Counted from the stretch's first letter, positions 22,401 through 34,690 are shown. The stretch: DNA of 64,000 bases from Diphasiastrum complanatum (GCA_029204225.1 CM055111.1:17593019-17657018), one strand, 5' to 3'. Numbers and translations are program-made. The notes: generated by a model from the letters alone, not told the origin.

Positions 22401-23938
22401 GAAATACCATGATGATGACAACATTCGGACATTTCTACACACCGCTAACGACTTTTCTCCAGGTCTACGATCTGGTATGGAATTTGTTAAAAGTTACCAA
22501 TGGCGGACCAGTCCGTAGTGACAACACGAGACTCAAGGAATGGACAAAGAATATTCTACACACCCATGTCATGGACAAACTGGAACAGTTTGTGGAAGAG
22601 CAGGGATATTTGCAAGAGGAGAACATGCAACTGGAAAAGAAATTAGCTGAACACGAGGGTTGTTATCGGTGGCACACCATTGCAATAACTGGTTGTTGCA
22701 TCCAGAAGCAGTTCAAGAGTAGGCAAACCTACAACAATCTATGACCGATGTGCAGCACTTAAAACAACACTTGTCTGACTTACAAGGCACACTTCAAGAC
22801 AAAGAAATAGAGTGGTAGAAATTACAGGAAGAGGCAAAGGGCTTATTGAAGAACATAGCAGATTTGATAGATCAACTCAAGCTTAGATGAGATTCCATGC
22901 AAGTGGATACAAGTCAACACCAACATAGCCAAGTTATGGGAAAGTCAATAGAAAATCAATCCCTGATGGTTGTACCACGTCGGGCGAAAAGACCTAGAAT
23001 AAGATTGGGAAGGAAAGTAAACAGCATGTACAAGGCTTTACAGCCTTGGATACATCAACGCAACATCGAACATGCATGGAATATTGACTATTTGTTCTTG
23101 TCATAGGTGGATATCACAACAGAAGAGTGAGATGAGCCATGGGAGCTATGTGAGTTATATGAGTTCTGGCAGAATTTGGAGTTGAAAGAACAAATGATTT
23201 TGGCTTGGGCATTCTTACAAGGTTGGATGAAGATATATATATATGAAGTCAAACATACCTTACTGATACATAATGACTTGCACTATCAAACCATTATGAA
23301 GTGCACAAGGTTTACAACATGGGCAACAAGATCTTGTAACAAGTTTGATGCGGTATATGCTACGGTGGCAAGGCATATAAATATCACATACCCATTATTA
23401 TGGCAGCTATATTACTGATGAGAAGAGGGTTTCCAAGAGAAAATCGACAAAGCAACTCAGAATTTCCACACTCACGGCACTTTCCAATTCATGGACTTTG
23501 TTGTGATTGCTATACAATAGACACGGGAGTTGTTTGTCAACAAACGCTATACGATGATAACCACTGAATGGCTGGAAAAGACAATGCTAATAGACCACGG
23601 TTAGTATCCAGTGTTATGGATGAAAAACAAAATCTGTTGCTCCAACCTATTTGGCATGGACTAGCCATGCTAGTACCATAAACACGAAACTGGACATCGT
23701 CGCAACTGCAACAACATTGATAGAAATGTCATGGTCAAAGAAAATAGCCAGTGAATTTAAATTGCTTACCATTGATTCACAAGAAAAGGGTGAACCTGTA
23801 AGTCATTTCTTGGGGGTACGTACATCCGACGAGAGTGACAGTGAGCATCATAGCAAGGAGGTTAAACGAAGAAAGACGATGAAGAAGACCCAGACTCGAC
23901 ACTCAGTGGAACTAGTGTTTTTCCACCAGGGAATATGT
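22401..23938 (+). pseudogene. Relic of an unrecognised coiled-coil protein
   Basis: Several plus-strand frames appear to come from one decayed protein: VMDKLEQFVEEQGYLQEEN and QLEKKLAEHEG (heptad-like coiled coil), LKQHLSDLQGTLQDKEIEW, then a basic stretch (RRAKRPRIRLGRKVNSMYK) and later HINITYPLLWQLYY. Stops and shifts occur every 100-350 bases. At 23939 a TGTTAGGTCC start after a purine-rich run could be an LTR. I do not recognise the family; a gag-like or structural retroelement protein is possible but unproven. Confidence 0.35.
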
Positions 23939-24244
23939 GTTAGGTCCATTTTGGCCATTACAATGTACATTGTAAATAGGGATTGAATTCAAATATAATT
24001 GAAGGTCTATTAGTTATGTATTTGAAGTTTTATTTACAAGGACGATGCACTAACAAGTCACTTACACGAATCGACTAGATTTGAATCGCAATCTTAAACT
24101 AGAGTAATTTAAACTCATAGTTAAATTTACCTTAGTAAGGTATAAAGTACATACGTGTAACTCATATATTGGTTAAAGCTATTCAATGGAGCGATGCATT
24201 TGTAATTTCTAGAGATGTGTTTGTCCACTCCGTAGAGTAACAAA

Positions 24245-24463
24245 GATTATCTTTTTTGAACTATGTCCTCCGCATCCGTGTATTAATTACATTGAATGCT
24301 TGTCACCTAATTAGGAAAGTCATTGTACTTGAAAGTATATGGCTTTTGTGACAACTATACATAGTATATACGATCAATGAATCATTATCGTTCATTATCG
24401 TTGATGCGGACGAGGACGCCACTGGAACGTTCCTCGTTTATTTTAGACGACCTTCGAGATTTT

Positions 24464-24505
<42 letters not shown>

Positions 24506-25103
24506 ATTTTTTGCAAGAAGCCGAAGGTGCCCTTAAAAAGGCAAAGATGTCTTGAAAACAGTTTAACTCATGAAAGTAGATGACCTTCGAAAATTTTCTC
24601 TCTCTTTGCATTTTTCGAAAAAATGCAAAAAAGCCGAAGGTGTTGAAAATAGTTAACTTTTGAATTGCACAAGCTAAACTTTTGAACTATGCAAGTATCG
24701 CATATCGGAGAAATGAGAAAAAACCAAAGCTGTTGAAAACATAATGTATTTCTGCAAACTGTAAAAAAAGTAATATATTTCTGCAGACTTGTTCTTAATG
24801 TTAATTTCATGAAGATGGCCAAGTATTCAATGACTTCAGGTTATTGAGCTTAACATGAACTTGAAATTATGATAGGATTGGTTACCCTCCTTTGCTGGAG
24901 ATCAACCGGAAGCCCGTTGTAGACGTTCTTCAAATAAATTGGTTGTCTAAATTTGTGATTCCTATAGGTATCAGATAAGCAGACATAGAACCAAAGTTGG
25001 TTTCACCTGACCCTAGATCAATGATCAATAAACATGCAGGAAGAATCATGAAATAGAAATTAGTCATTAACCAAGGAGGCAATTGTGGGCTTAATTTCCA
25101 ACA
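24245..25103 (+). repeat. Dispersed repeat X, copy 1
   Basis: Aligns over its whole length with 47905-48822 on the same strand. Shared words include TGATGCGGACGAGGACG, GAACGTTCCTC, GGAGATCAACC and CCAAGGAGGCA. It abuts the copia E integrase at about 25103, so one of the two was inserted or deleted there. It encodes no recognised protein. It could be an LTR or a non-coding transposon. Confidence 0.75.
24465..24506. repeat. Compound (CT)n(CA)n microsatellite
   Basis: A run of CT dinucleotides passes directly into a CA run at 24481. The sister copy of repeat X at 48 kb has only a few CT units at the corresponding place, so the array grew after the copies separated. Confidence 0.9.
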
Positions 25104-26060
25104 GAAATTAGCGCACAACAATGCTTGATCCCAAAATGGCTTATCAAGTTTAGCACTTAACCTCATGGCTTTGGCACTTTCACATAAAGTCCTTTTCTTC
25201 TTTTCAGCAACTCCATTTTGTTGTGGGGTCCTTAGTGTTGTATATTGTCTCTTGATCCCATGCTCACCACAAAAGGCCTTGAACTTGGTAGATATGTACT
25301 CTCCACCATTGTCACTCCTTAAGCACTTGATCCTTGTGGAAAATTGATTTTCCCTTGCATTCTTGAACTTAACAAAGACATCATACACTTCATCTTTGCT
25401 CTTTAGTAGATACATCCAACAAAATCTACTAAAATCATCAATGAAAGTTACATACATCTTAGCTCCACTATTGCTAATTTGATGAATATTCGAATGTACA
25501 ACTTGAAAAGGCTTTATAGATATAGATGTAGATCTAGTATAAGGTTGTCTATGAGACTTTGACAAAGCACAAGACTCACAAACATGATTGATGCTACTTA
25601 AGGAACTTAGAAGACCAATCACAACTTGCTTCCTAGCCATTACCTCCAATAACTTGAAGTTGAGGTGTCTTATGACAAACCTCTTGAATAGGTATTTGCT
25701 CTCTTGCAACACATCCAACTTGGTTAGCAATAATACAAGCAGCTAGTTTGAACAACTTTCCTTGTTTTTTACCTTTTTCAATCAAGATATCCTTCCTTTT
25801 GATCATACAAGCATCTCCATCAAACTCAACTTTGAGGCCTTTACTTAGCAATTGACTCACACTAAGTAAATTCTTGGTAATAAATAGAACGAACAAAACA
25901 TCCTATTGGTAGAGAGAGAAATATGAATTGTGCCAATCCCTTTGATTGCACACTCACCATCAATATTGGCGGTGTAAATCACCCTCTTGTCATCTCCATA
26001 TGCCAACAAAGAAGTGAGAAGTGCACCATCTTTACTCATTTGACATTCTCAATCAAAGCA

Positions 26061-26126
<66 letters not shown>

Positions 26127-26288
26127 TTAGGATCAAATAGCTTTGGGTAGGTGCTCGAGCCGCAACCCAAAGTCTTTCCTAGCCAAGGCCTTCTATCTGT
26201 CATCTCTCTTTCTCTCTCTCTTTCCTAAGTTGCTTGTGAATAGCTTTGGGTGCACTCGAGCCCCCAAAGCCTCTCTCAACCTAGGCGT

Positions 26289-26319
<31 letters not shown>

Positions 26320-26791
26320 ATGCAAGTGAAGGCGGGGTTGACGCTTCCCAATGTTCGGACCCTATGCTACATTGACGACACAACAATGGCGCCGTTGTCA
26401 AAGCCTTTCCTAGCCAAGGCCTTCTATCTCTCCTCTCTTTCTCTCTCTCCTTCCTAGGTTGGGTGTGAATAGCTTTGAGTAGGCGCTCAAGCCCCCAAAG
26501 CCTCTCTTGACCTAGGCGTTCTCTCTCTCTCTCTCTCCCTTTTGCTATGTAGGTGAAGGCGGGGTTGACGCTCCCAGCGTTCAAACCCTATGCTACATTG
26601 ACACAACAGAAGTACTCTTTGTAAATAGTCATGTGTGAACTTGCTCCACTATCAATCCACCATGGATCTAGATATCCATCATTAGCAAGCATGTATGAAG
26701 ACAACACAAAATCATCATCATTTTCATCTTGAACATCCAAACCATCCTCATCAAGAATAAGCCTACCAAATTTGAACTTGTTTTGAGACAT
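25104..26791 (-). mobile_element. Ty1/copia element E, partial, interrupted by an insertion
   Basis: Minus-strand protease (26791-26610: WWIDSGASSHMT, then KEYF), protease C-terminus and GAG-pre-integrase (26060-25640), and integrase (25560-25104: HSNIHQI, FIDDFSRFCWMYLL, RSDNGGEYISTKF, TPQQNGVAEKKKRT). The first integrase Asp is Asn (HSN for HSD); the second Asp and the Glu are intact. Gag before residue ~40 of the open frame and everything after integrase are missing. A 540-bp insertion splits protease. Confidence 0.85.
26070..26609. mobile_element. 540-bp polypyrimidine-rich insertion in copia E protease
   Basis: Flanked by a 9-bp near-perfect target duplication: AAATACTCT at 26061-26069 and AAGTACTCT at 26610-26618. 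Outside it the protease frame (KEYF and then ALIENVK) is continuous. The insert is a tandem dimer of a ~230-bp unit (for example TTTCCTAGCCAAGGCCTTC at 26175 and 26405) with long CT tracts. Each unit ends in GTTCAAACCC or GTTCGGACCC plus TATGCTACATTGAC, which resembles a pol III B-box. It could be a SINE dimer or a small DNA element; the class is open. Confidence 0.65.
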
Positions 26792-27169
26792 TTATAGAGA
26801 GGGTTATAGAGAGAGTCCAGGTGGCCAGAGGCATCTCAGGACACTCTGCTAACCGAGGATAATACCGAGACTGATGAAAAAAAGGCCCCTCGGTATAAAC
26901 CACGGTATAAAACAAAATGTAAATGGATCTCACTTTTGGAAGTTGTTACCTATCAACACATTGAATTCCATTTTCTATCAACATTGGTTGCCATATGCAC
27001 AAGTGAATAAAGAAATTTATGTATCACAAAAAAATGATGATCACAAATTGTGTACTCACATGCATCTACTTTTTATTCGATGTCAACTAGTCAATTAATA
27101 AAGTGTTATTGCATCTATGAGCAATATGATTAATATTACAATGAGTTAAAATACATCGTATTGTGTCAC
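26792..27169. other. No gene recognised
   Basis: AT-rich; contains short inverted words around CGGTATAAA (about 26875-26915). No domain or element end was identified. Confidence 0.35.
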
Positions 27170-28030
27170 TTATTTATTTGGTAGTTCATTGTTATCATTT
27201 TCTACATCATCATGTGACAAACCTGCCAAACCAAATGAGTCTATCTCTAGTTCTATCCAAATATCTCTTATAGCTTCATCATAAATAAGTTGATCTTCAA
27301 AAGCTAATGGCGACGGTTGCAACGAGTGAGACCAAGAAGGTGTGTCGTGTGTCGTTGATCCATCCGATGATGCATCACGCTCAACATCATCATTAGCTTG
27401 TGAAGCTTGCACATGATCATCCTCCAAAAATGTGTTATCGAATCCATCATCACGATCTTGTTCATGAGGTGCACCAACTAGCAGCGCCACGTCCTCCACG
27501 ACATCTCTATCTTCAAAAATTCTTTTACTTCGAGGAGCGACTTGAATCACGTACGACCATCTGGAACGATCGGGGTGAAAGACCACTTGTAATTGATCGA
27601 TGTTACCATAAACATTGACTCGTAGTTAATATCCATAGCTTTGTTACAATTGCTTGGGTATTACTATATACAATATACATTTTTTGCAGTACACTGAAAA
27701 TCGACTGATTGACAACAAAAGAGCATAGACATCTTGAAGACATAGAAGAAATGTACATGCTCACATGGTTGATGAAAAACAAATGTATCGCTTTGATCTG
27801 TCCAAAGCTTGGCAGATTCAATGGCAAAATAATGACTCTCATCTTTGACAGTTGCATTGGGACCATTGCAAATAACTTTGAACCATTGGACATCAAATAT
27901 GAAAAAGTTGAATTGTCTAAATCCAACTTCAAAGATGCCATTGATTGTCCCACAATAATCAAGTTGAAAAGAGAGTAAACTGGTGTCCGTTGTGCTTGCT
28001 CGACTCTCTTGGGTAAAATTTGCCATGACT
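27170..28030 (-). pseudogene. DUF4216-type transposon protein, C-terminal relic
   Basis: The minus strand encodes SFQLDYCGTINGIFEVGF, FDVQWFKVICNGPNATVKDE, YFAIESAKLW and DTFVFHQPCEHV. After a gap or frameshift it continues with FHPDRSRWSYVIQVAPRSKR and an acidic tail. The order (YG-I--I-EL, V--F-C-W, F-L-A-Q---V-Y, W-V----PR) is that of DUF4216, which follows the transposase region in En/Spm-like (CACTA) plant transposons. Frameshift near 27640. No transposase or TIR was identified here, so the assignment to CACTA rests on DUF4216 alone. Confidence 0.6.
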
Positions 28031-28149
28031 CCACAATCGTACGTATTTCTATTTTTGTCAATATGCTATGTACGAAAGTGTCATCCATGCACACAGTGCA
28101 TTGTATTTTTTGTACTGAACGATATGGAACTAAATGTCACAAGAACACA

Positions 28150-28640
28150 TGTGGCAAGTATCCACGCACAACATAAAGGAGGAGGCACGGGCAAAAAATT
28201 TTCACATGGATATAGTCGTGGATAGGCATGGATATACGCATAGATACGATGCATGGATTATCCACGCATGGATGTTCCACGCAAGTGTCATTTCCAGCAG
28301 CAGATCGGCCGGATGTCATGAAATTCAAACTACGTGGATTATCCACGCCAACTCCGACAACCGGCAGCCAGGCAAACCTCTGACACCCGAAGACAGAAAT
28401 GTGAATTTTTATTTCTCATGGATAATCCACGCCATAGTAAGATTTTTTAAAAAAAGGCTCAACTTTTGCGTGGATATTGTGTGGCAAATTATCCACGTGT
28501 GGATTATCCACACGAAATGTTTTTATCCACGTGAAATCCAGAGAGCTGGGGTCGTGGATACCGCATGGATAATTTTTTTTTTATCCATGCGGTATCCATG
28601 CGATTAAGTCTCTAGATTTTGCATGGATAATCCATGCAGA
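28150..28640. repeat. Array of palindromic TGGATWATCCA motifs
   Basis: At least a dozen full or half copies of GTGGATTATCCACG / CATGGATAATCCATG occur in both orientations in under 500 bp. One is an uninterrupted palindrome, GCATGGATAATCCATGC (28621-28637). Another is an 18-bp perfect inverted repeat (28555-28572 and 28581-28598) around eight T. The motif is not seen at this density elsewhere in the window. It sits directly upstream (minus sense) of the DUF4216 relic, where a subterminal repeat region of a DNA transposon could be. Confidence 0.75.
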
Positions 28641-29060
28641 TTTTTTTGACCCAAAAGAAAAAAGATTTGGCACAAACCAAAATGTGGTTCACTCCTAAAC
28701 TAGAGGCCGACTTCCTTTTTCTGTTGTGTGTGAGAGAGAAAAAGAGAGTATAGATGGGAGTGAGGATGAGATGGGGATGAATGTGAGTGAGAAGATTGAT
28801 AGTGTTTAGGATTTTTTCATTGATGGATGTTAATAGTATGTGTTTTGTGATCATATGTTTTAAGATATATTTTGTTTGTGATGTAGGCTTGGATATGAAA
28901 AATGAAAAAAGAACTTTCATTGCAAAGGATTGAAAGATCAAGTGCATGCAAAAGGAAAAGCAAAGATTAAAAACAATGGAGATACAATAGTAAAGGTAAA
29001 TTCACATTTATTTTGATTCATTTGCCATGCAAATCATGTGCTAAAATAGATACATTACAT
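28641..29060. other. No gene recognised
   Basis: AT-rich; a minus-strand frame over 28612-28947 has hydrophobic low-complexity composition and no known domain. Confidence 0.35.
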
Positions 29061-29190
29061 TGAATTCATCAATAGATACATTTGCATTCCATAGATGTGC
29101 AATAAATAGACTATACATTGCATTGAATACATCAATAAATACACTTGCATTCAATAGATGCACATTCAATAGACTATACATTTGCATTCA
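29061..29190. repeat. Tandem duplication, 63-bp unit x 2
   Basis: Units start at 29061 (TGAATTCATCAATAGATAC) and 29124 (TGAATACATCAATAAATAC) and both contain AATAGACTATACATT. They differ at several positions, so the duplication is older than those at 16 kb. Confidence 0.8.
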
Positions 29191-29344
29191 TGAATTAAAA
29201 ATATATGCATTCAAATTTTTTGCAAGAATGATTTGGTGCCAAAACATTATATTGATTGATTTAAAAAAAAGTACATTGATGAGAGAATAGATTCTCCCTT
29301 CAAACATTGCCTTCTACAAGGCCTTACATTTAATTTAAAAACTC

Positions 29345-29512
29345 TACTCATCATCACTTCCTCCCTCCTCGCTTCCTTCGTCTTGTAGGTGTACGTTGGT
29401 GTCCACATCTTCAAACTCCCCTTCGCTCTCATTCATGTTCTCTTCCACATTTTGCTCCTCAATATTTTCCACACTTTCTTCCACATCACGAACGCTTGAA
29501 GTTGTAGAGCCT
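29345..29512 (-). pseudogene. Acidic C-terminal tail of an unknown protein
   Basis: A minus-strand frame ends at a TAG near 29345 and is extremely acidic: VRDVEESVENIEEQNVEENM, EGEFEDVD and EGSEEGGSDDE. Upstream (29513-29700) a splice-like AG and broken codons follow but no domain. Acidic tails of this kind end several plant transposase families, but nothing here identifies one. Confidence 0.3.
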
Positions 29513-30176
29513 CTCTACAAAATAGAATCGAAAGATTCAATTAAATTGAAATTAAACTTACTTGTAAGCCACAAAGTAAACAATCACGAAACAATAAGGG
29601 TTAAGAGTTTACGATTGAAAACAATCCATGGGATTCCATAAAAGCCTTAAGGCCGACATATCCATGATCAAAACCTTGTTTGTACTACGTGGTGGTCATG
29701 TGTCTTCCAAAATCACTAAGCTACATTCAACAAAAAAACATAGTTTAGTAATAAAAAAAATTAACAATCTCACTATCATAATCTTTTCTAGATTTTATGA
29801 GAATATTTTACTGTAGGATTTTACATAAAATATATTTTTTAATATGATGGAACATAAAAGAATCAATTCAAAGATCATTATGGTAGTATTTAATTGTTAA
29901 AACTAGTTTTATATTGTTATAAATTTTATTTTTCTTGAGATTTGACATACAAGACAAAATCAAGAGATAAGAAATAGTACATATTATTATTAAACAAGTA
30001 ATTTGACAAGTTTTTTAAGATTTTATGACGTAATATTATGTCAAATTGGTAGCAATGTTACTAGAATATTAGATTTACATTAAGCATAACTAGAATATAC
30101 ATGGATTAGATGTTGGCATGTCTTTAACAAATTTTATTATATTTGTTCAGTACATACAGTCTCATAATGATTACTT
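29513..30176. other. No gene recognised
   Basis: Very AT-rich, with short frames only. Confidence 0.35.
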
Positions 30177-30782
30177 ATGATGTGGTATAGAGTAGCTGGC
30201 TACAATGTGTATATGTCATCGATGATGTCATCATCATCAGATAGCGATTCATCTCATGATCGCAATAGCAGGTATATATTGTTATTGATATTGGCATCAA
30301 TTGCACTTTATTTGTTATTTGAATATGAGTGTATAATTTTTCTTGCAAATTTATTCCTACAATAACATTTGATTGGAATTATGATTTTTTTTTTCTAGGG
30401 AAATTATCGTACCTCCACATAATTTGGAGAAAACATAAAAATTGAGCTCTATCACAGAAAAAAGGGAACAAGCAAGACTAAAGTATAATGAACAACTATT
30501 GACTGGTTCATCTTCAAGCTCTTCCATCAGTCGACGTAGACCGCCTATTGATCCATCACATGTATGTATATTGATTTATGTCATGATTTTTTTATTTGTA
30601 ATAGTGATGTACTCTGATTTTGTTGAGGATTGCGATATAGTATATTGCTCTTTGGAAAGCCAAGACACCACTCCATCACAAATAAGGTTGCAAATGCACT
30701 AAATTTACAAAGACTATTTTGTCAATTTTTGTCACATGTTACAATTCGTCACATGTTAGAATTTGTCAATTTTTACTTGAAT

Positions 30783-31062
30783 CAGATGTAGTTTATCTTG
30801 ATTTCCATATCCAATCACCCATAATAGACTCATCCCCTGTCAGTAGCCGGAATACTCCTTAAGATATGGGATTTTTGAGGAAAACCTCAAAAAAGTTTCC
30901 CGAACACTAGAGAGAGAGTTAAAAGTAACCAACACTCCCAATTCTAGGAAGGTGTGAAGCCATTTTTTTCTTTAGTTAAAGGCGTGGTTCAAATGCTTTT
31001 GTTGGAAGATGAGTTCCACAAAAAAGCGCAAACGCCGCAAGGAGGGAGCATGTGGTGACATT
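30783..31062 (+). repeat. Dispersed repeat R1, copy 1
   Basis: Reverse complement of 55150-55465. Shared words are GATTGGATATGGAAATCAAG, GGGTGATT, CCTTCCTAGAATTGGGAGTG and GAACTCATCTTCCAACAAAA, all on the minus strand here. This copy has only nine bases of CT/GA repeat where the other copy has about 100. A weaker third copy may lie at 54070-54130. Confidence 0.85.
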
Positions 31063-31137
31063 TTGGAGTAGGATATAATTGTGTGGTTCGGGAGTTTTGA
31101 TTAGCACTCTATAATGTTCTCATGAAGTGTGTTTAGG

Positions 31138-31343
<206 letters not shown>

Positions 31344-31866
31344 TGATACATCTAACATTTTGAACTTTTGCAGAAGAAGGAACGTAAGTTGGTTTCAAGG
31401 AAAAGAGTTGCAAGAGAGATCGAGAATATTATTGATAGGATAAATCACATGAATATTGATTTTGGATCATTATTGGTCTTAGATGATGACCCCTTGCATG
31501 ATATAATTATTTCATCAATGCCTTGTGATTCAATCCATGTCTCCAAATCTCTAGAACATTCTTACCACCCAACCACACCTATTCTAGATGTTGCACATGA
31601 GACGATACTCCACGTGGATTCCACAAACTTGACCACCCTTTGAAAAGGAGAACACGTCTTGGACGTACTATGACTAGTTTGAAAGATAGTTGCAAATTTC
31701 TATGCATTGTTGATGTGTCAAAAGACATTCTAGGTTCTTTGTCTGATCTTCCTCTTCCACCTAGCTTGCAAGCATTAGTAAAACTTTCATTAGAAGTAGA
31801 TATTCATGTTGGCCACTCCAATCACCATTACCATTAAATGGAACACCATTTACGTATTGGGGTCCA

Positions 31867-32490
31867 ATGTACAGGATCATGCCTAGTGAACACTTTCCTG
31901 AGGCTGGTTTGGGCCTTTTTGCATTGAGTAGTATTGAGGTCCCTCTAAATAGTGTTGTGACATTGATGCCATATGCAGGACATCAATACAATTGGGGTGA
32001 TTGGCATGCTTTGTGTCATCACCAATGGAGGATGCAAGTATATGGCTTGAATTAAAATGCTTGTTCTTTAGAGGAGCAACACATGCAAGGAGGCAACATC
32101 TCAAGGGCAAATTGTACATACATTGATGGACATCCAAATATGCACGGAAACATTGCTGCATATATATATAGTTCCATTGGCCACTCTCTATTGACAAATT
32201 GTGATTTTGAAGAATGCACCAATGGAAAAGAAGAATGTTTTACTAGGATTGTAAAGGGCACTTATGTAATGGTCTGTGCCACTAGATCTATTAGGTTTGG
32301 GGAGGAATTGTTCATCAAGTATAGTTTCAACCATCCTCTACCCAAATGTGAAGATTTAAAATCTGTTTATATGCAGAGATCTATAATCCATGCATCTTGT
32401 ATTTGGTTTGTGTCATTAAATATTTCAAATGTTAGGAGCATTATTCGCCATTTGCCTAGATGTTTACATAAGATAATAAGTGAAAGCTAA
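31867..32490 (+). pseudogene. SET-like domain
   Basis: Residues read PEAGLGLFALSSIEVPLNSV (SET start: G-G-FA--I--G), LMPYAGHQYNWGDW, a stop at 32053, then YIDGHPNMHGNIAAYIYSS, GHSLLTNCDFEE and VMVCATRSIRFGEELFIKY. The last motif fits the canonical R-I--GEEL---Y end of SET domains, whose final Tyr is catalytic. The usual NHSC-PN substrate/SAM loop is replaced by GHSLLTNC, which would be unusual for a protein lysine methyltransferase. Assignment rests on motif order only. Confidence 0.55.
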
Positions 32491-33470
32491 TGAATGTGAA
32501 ATCCATAAATATGTAAATATGTAGAAGCGTGCAATTCTTTGAGTCCATTGAATATTAACAAATTGAAAAGAAAAATGGTCTAATAGATACATTGGTATGT
32601 TCATACTTTTTAAACAAAGAAGTAATTTATATTCATATGCAACATTTATCAAGTATTGGAAGAAAATGTTTATCTAGCATTGTTTGAACCTACTTCTTGT
32701 TATTTTGGTATATAGGATTCTTCATCCTCATTTAGCATTGGAGACAATAATCCTCGTAATGGTCGACGTAGACGATGAATGCAATACAACGGTCCTCATA
32801 TAAAGCAATTACCTCGTCGTCTACGTCAAGGCTTAAAAGAGATGATGGAAATTGATGAGCACATTAATCAAGAGACTAATGCATCTGAATATAGCTCATC
32901 TAGATCTACTTCTTCACAAACAAGTTCCAACGATGAAAATGAGCTTCCAATGGTCAAGTTAAATGGAGCACTAAGAAGTATATATGGCTTACATCCTCAA
33001 TATCGGAGTATTGTAGAAAACTATCTACAAACTACTTCTCTACAGCCTGGGTTTCGATTAAGGAAAACTATGGAATATGTTTTAAAGTACGAGCAACGAG
33101 AAGAAAGGCTTAAGCTGGAAGCTGAAAGGAAAGAAGAACAATCTAGGTGGTTTGAGAAAATGAAGATGCAAATTCAGAACTTAGTGAGTGTATATACTAA
33201 AGCATCAACAGATGGACAATGGGAATGAAAAGGAAGAAACTTATGAAGATGAAGATGATCCCAACAATGAGTCTAATGAGCAAAGTGACAACAACGAAGC
33301 GGATGAGCGAAGCAAGGACAATGATTCGGATGAGCAAAGCGACAATGAAAGTCAAGTCCCAGGTCCAGATATAGTTGCAGACAACAAAAGTCCAATTCAA
33401 GATTCGGACCAAGTTGCAACAACAGATGGTAAAAATCAGGATTCAAACGAAAGTTGAGATTTAGATCAGG

Positions 33471-34690
33471 ATGGGAGAATAATTGAACATCCTTTTGAGT
33501 TTAACTTCAACCATCAAAGTCCGGAACTTGACCTACATCGATGCATTAATCTGGTGAATGATCAATCAACTATGGGTCATCAAAATGAGAAAATTGTTAT
33601 GCTCAAAGAAAGTCGATCAAGGCATTCACCAAAATTTCATAATGAGGACTATATGGCACCGATATTCCATGGCTTGGAATTGAGTGGCTATTTAAATGAT
33701 CGGCGATCTGCGAACCAATTCAATTTGATTTGGGAGCCTTTGAGAATATTTTTAGTTTTGACAACAATCTAATGGAGTATGAGGTATTCAACAAGGATAT
33801 TGTCCACAATGAAGAGATTTCATTATTCCATATAATCTAACTTGTATCAATACCTTGGATTATTGTTCAATGCCTCATAACTTCAGTTGGAGAACCCTAT
33901 TCCTAGAGATTCTCTAGAACTCAAAAGCCAATATGTAATTCACCTGCATATTTAGCATGTATGGATGTGAATAATTATTGGGAATATTCTCTCAGTCAAC
34001 CAATACTCTATAGGAAGCTGATTTTAAAATATGCCATCAATCTATATTAGTTTCTTTGGAGAAGTTCTCGTTGCTCAAGCGATACTAACTCAGTGAATCT
34101 TTCATTCAATAATTTCAACAATGATTGTTCATCAATGGTTATTTGGAACAATCGAAACATCAAATCCTTGGTTCATACACCTCCTCCTTATATACCTCTC
34201 TGTAGACTATACATTCATGAGAGTGTCTGCCTTTGGAATGTATTTTCACTATTTGGGATTGATGCTTCAACGATTTATATGGGCAACTGCAAATTTTATA
34301 TTTCAAAACGAGAGTCCATTTTAGAGATCAATCAGGTCGAATATCTACAACCACCTATGAATGAGGTATTGACCAAATTTGAGGAAATATATTTTGGTCA
34401 AGAGTATGCCTAGAGACATGTGTCAATATTCATGCTGACTACTTCATTTGGAGCATTTATATACGAACATCAATTCATGACTACCATTCTTTATGAAAGA
34501 ATTGTACAAGCAATATGGATCTTTCATCAGCCTCTTCTTCGACCATTATTTTTCCCCAATAGAAAAGCAAGTTGCAGACCTTCAACAAGCACTTTTCAAT
34601 TTAGGTACCTACTACCATGTGTCTCAGATTTAGTAGACCCCCTCCATCATACTCTCACATTTTCACTTTTACCTTTGTATCATTGACACT
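33471..34690 (+). other. Broken reading frames of unknown origin
   Basis: Frames at 33554-33772, 34093-34413 and 34420-34686 (plus) probably belong to the same decayed gene or element as the SET-like block, since they share its strand and composition, but they show no recognisable domain. Confidence 0.3.

Noticed and set aside
119-24506. CRISPR-like or phage features
   Set aside because: No regularly spaced repeats with unique spacers occur; tandem repeats here have no spacers and the DNA is eukaryotic.
24930-25103. C-terminal part of the copia E integrase frame
   Set aside because: These codons lie in dispersed repeat X, which is also present at 48 kb without integrase.
26041-26150. Open frame with long Ser-Leu repeats
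   Set aside because: It is only translation of a CT microsatellite.
28150-28640. TTATCCACA-like words resembling bacterial DnaA boxes
   Set aside because: The setting is plant nuclear DNA full of retroelements; the words are part of a longer palindrome and not an origin with dnaA/dnaN context.
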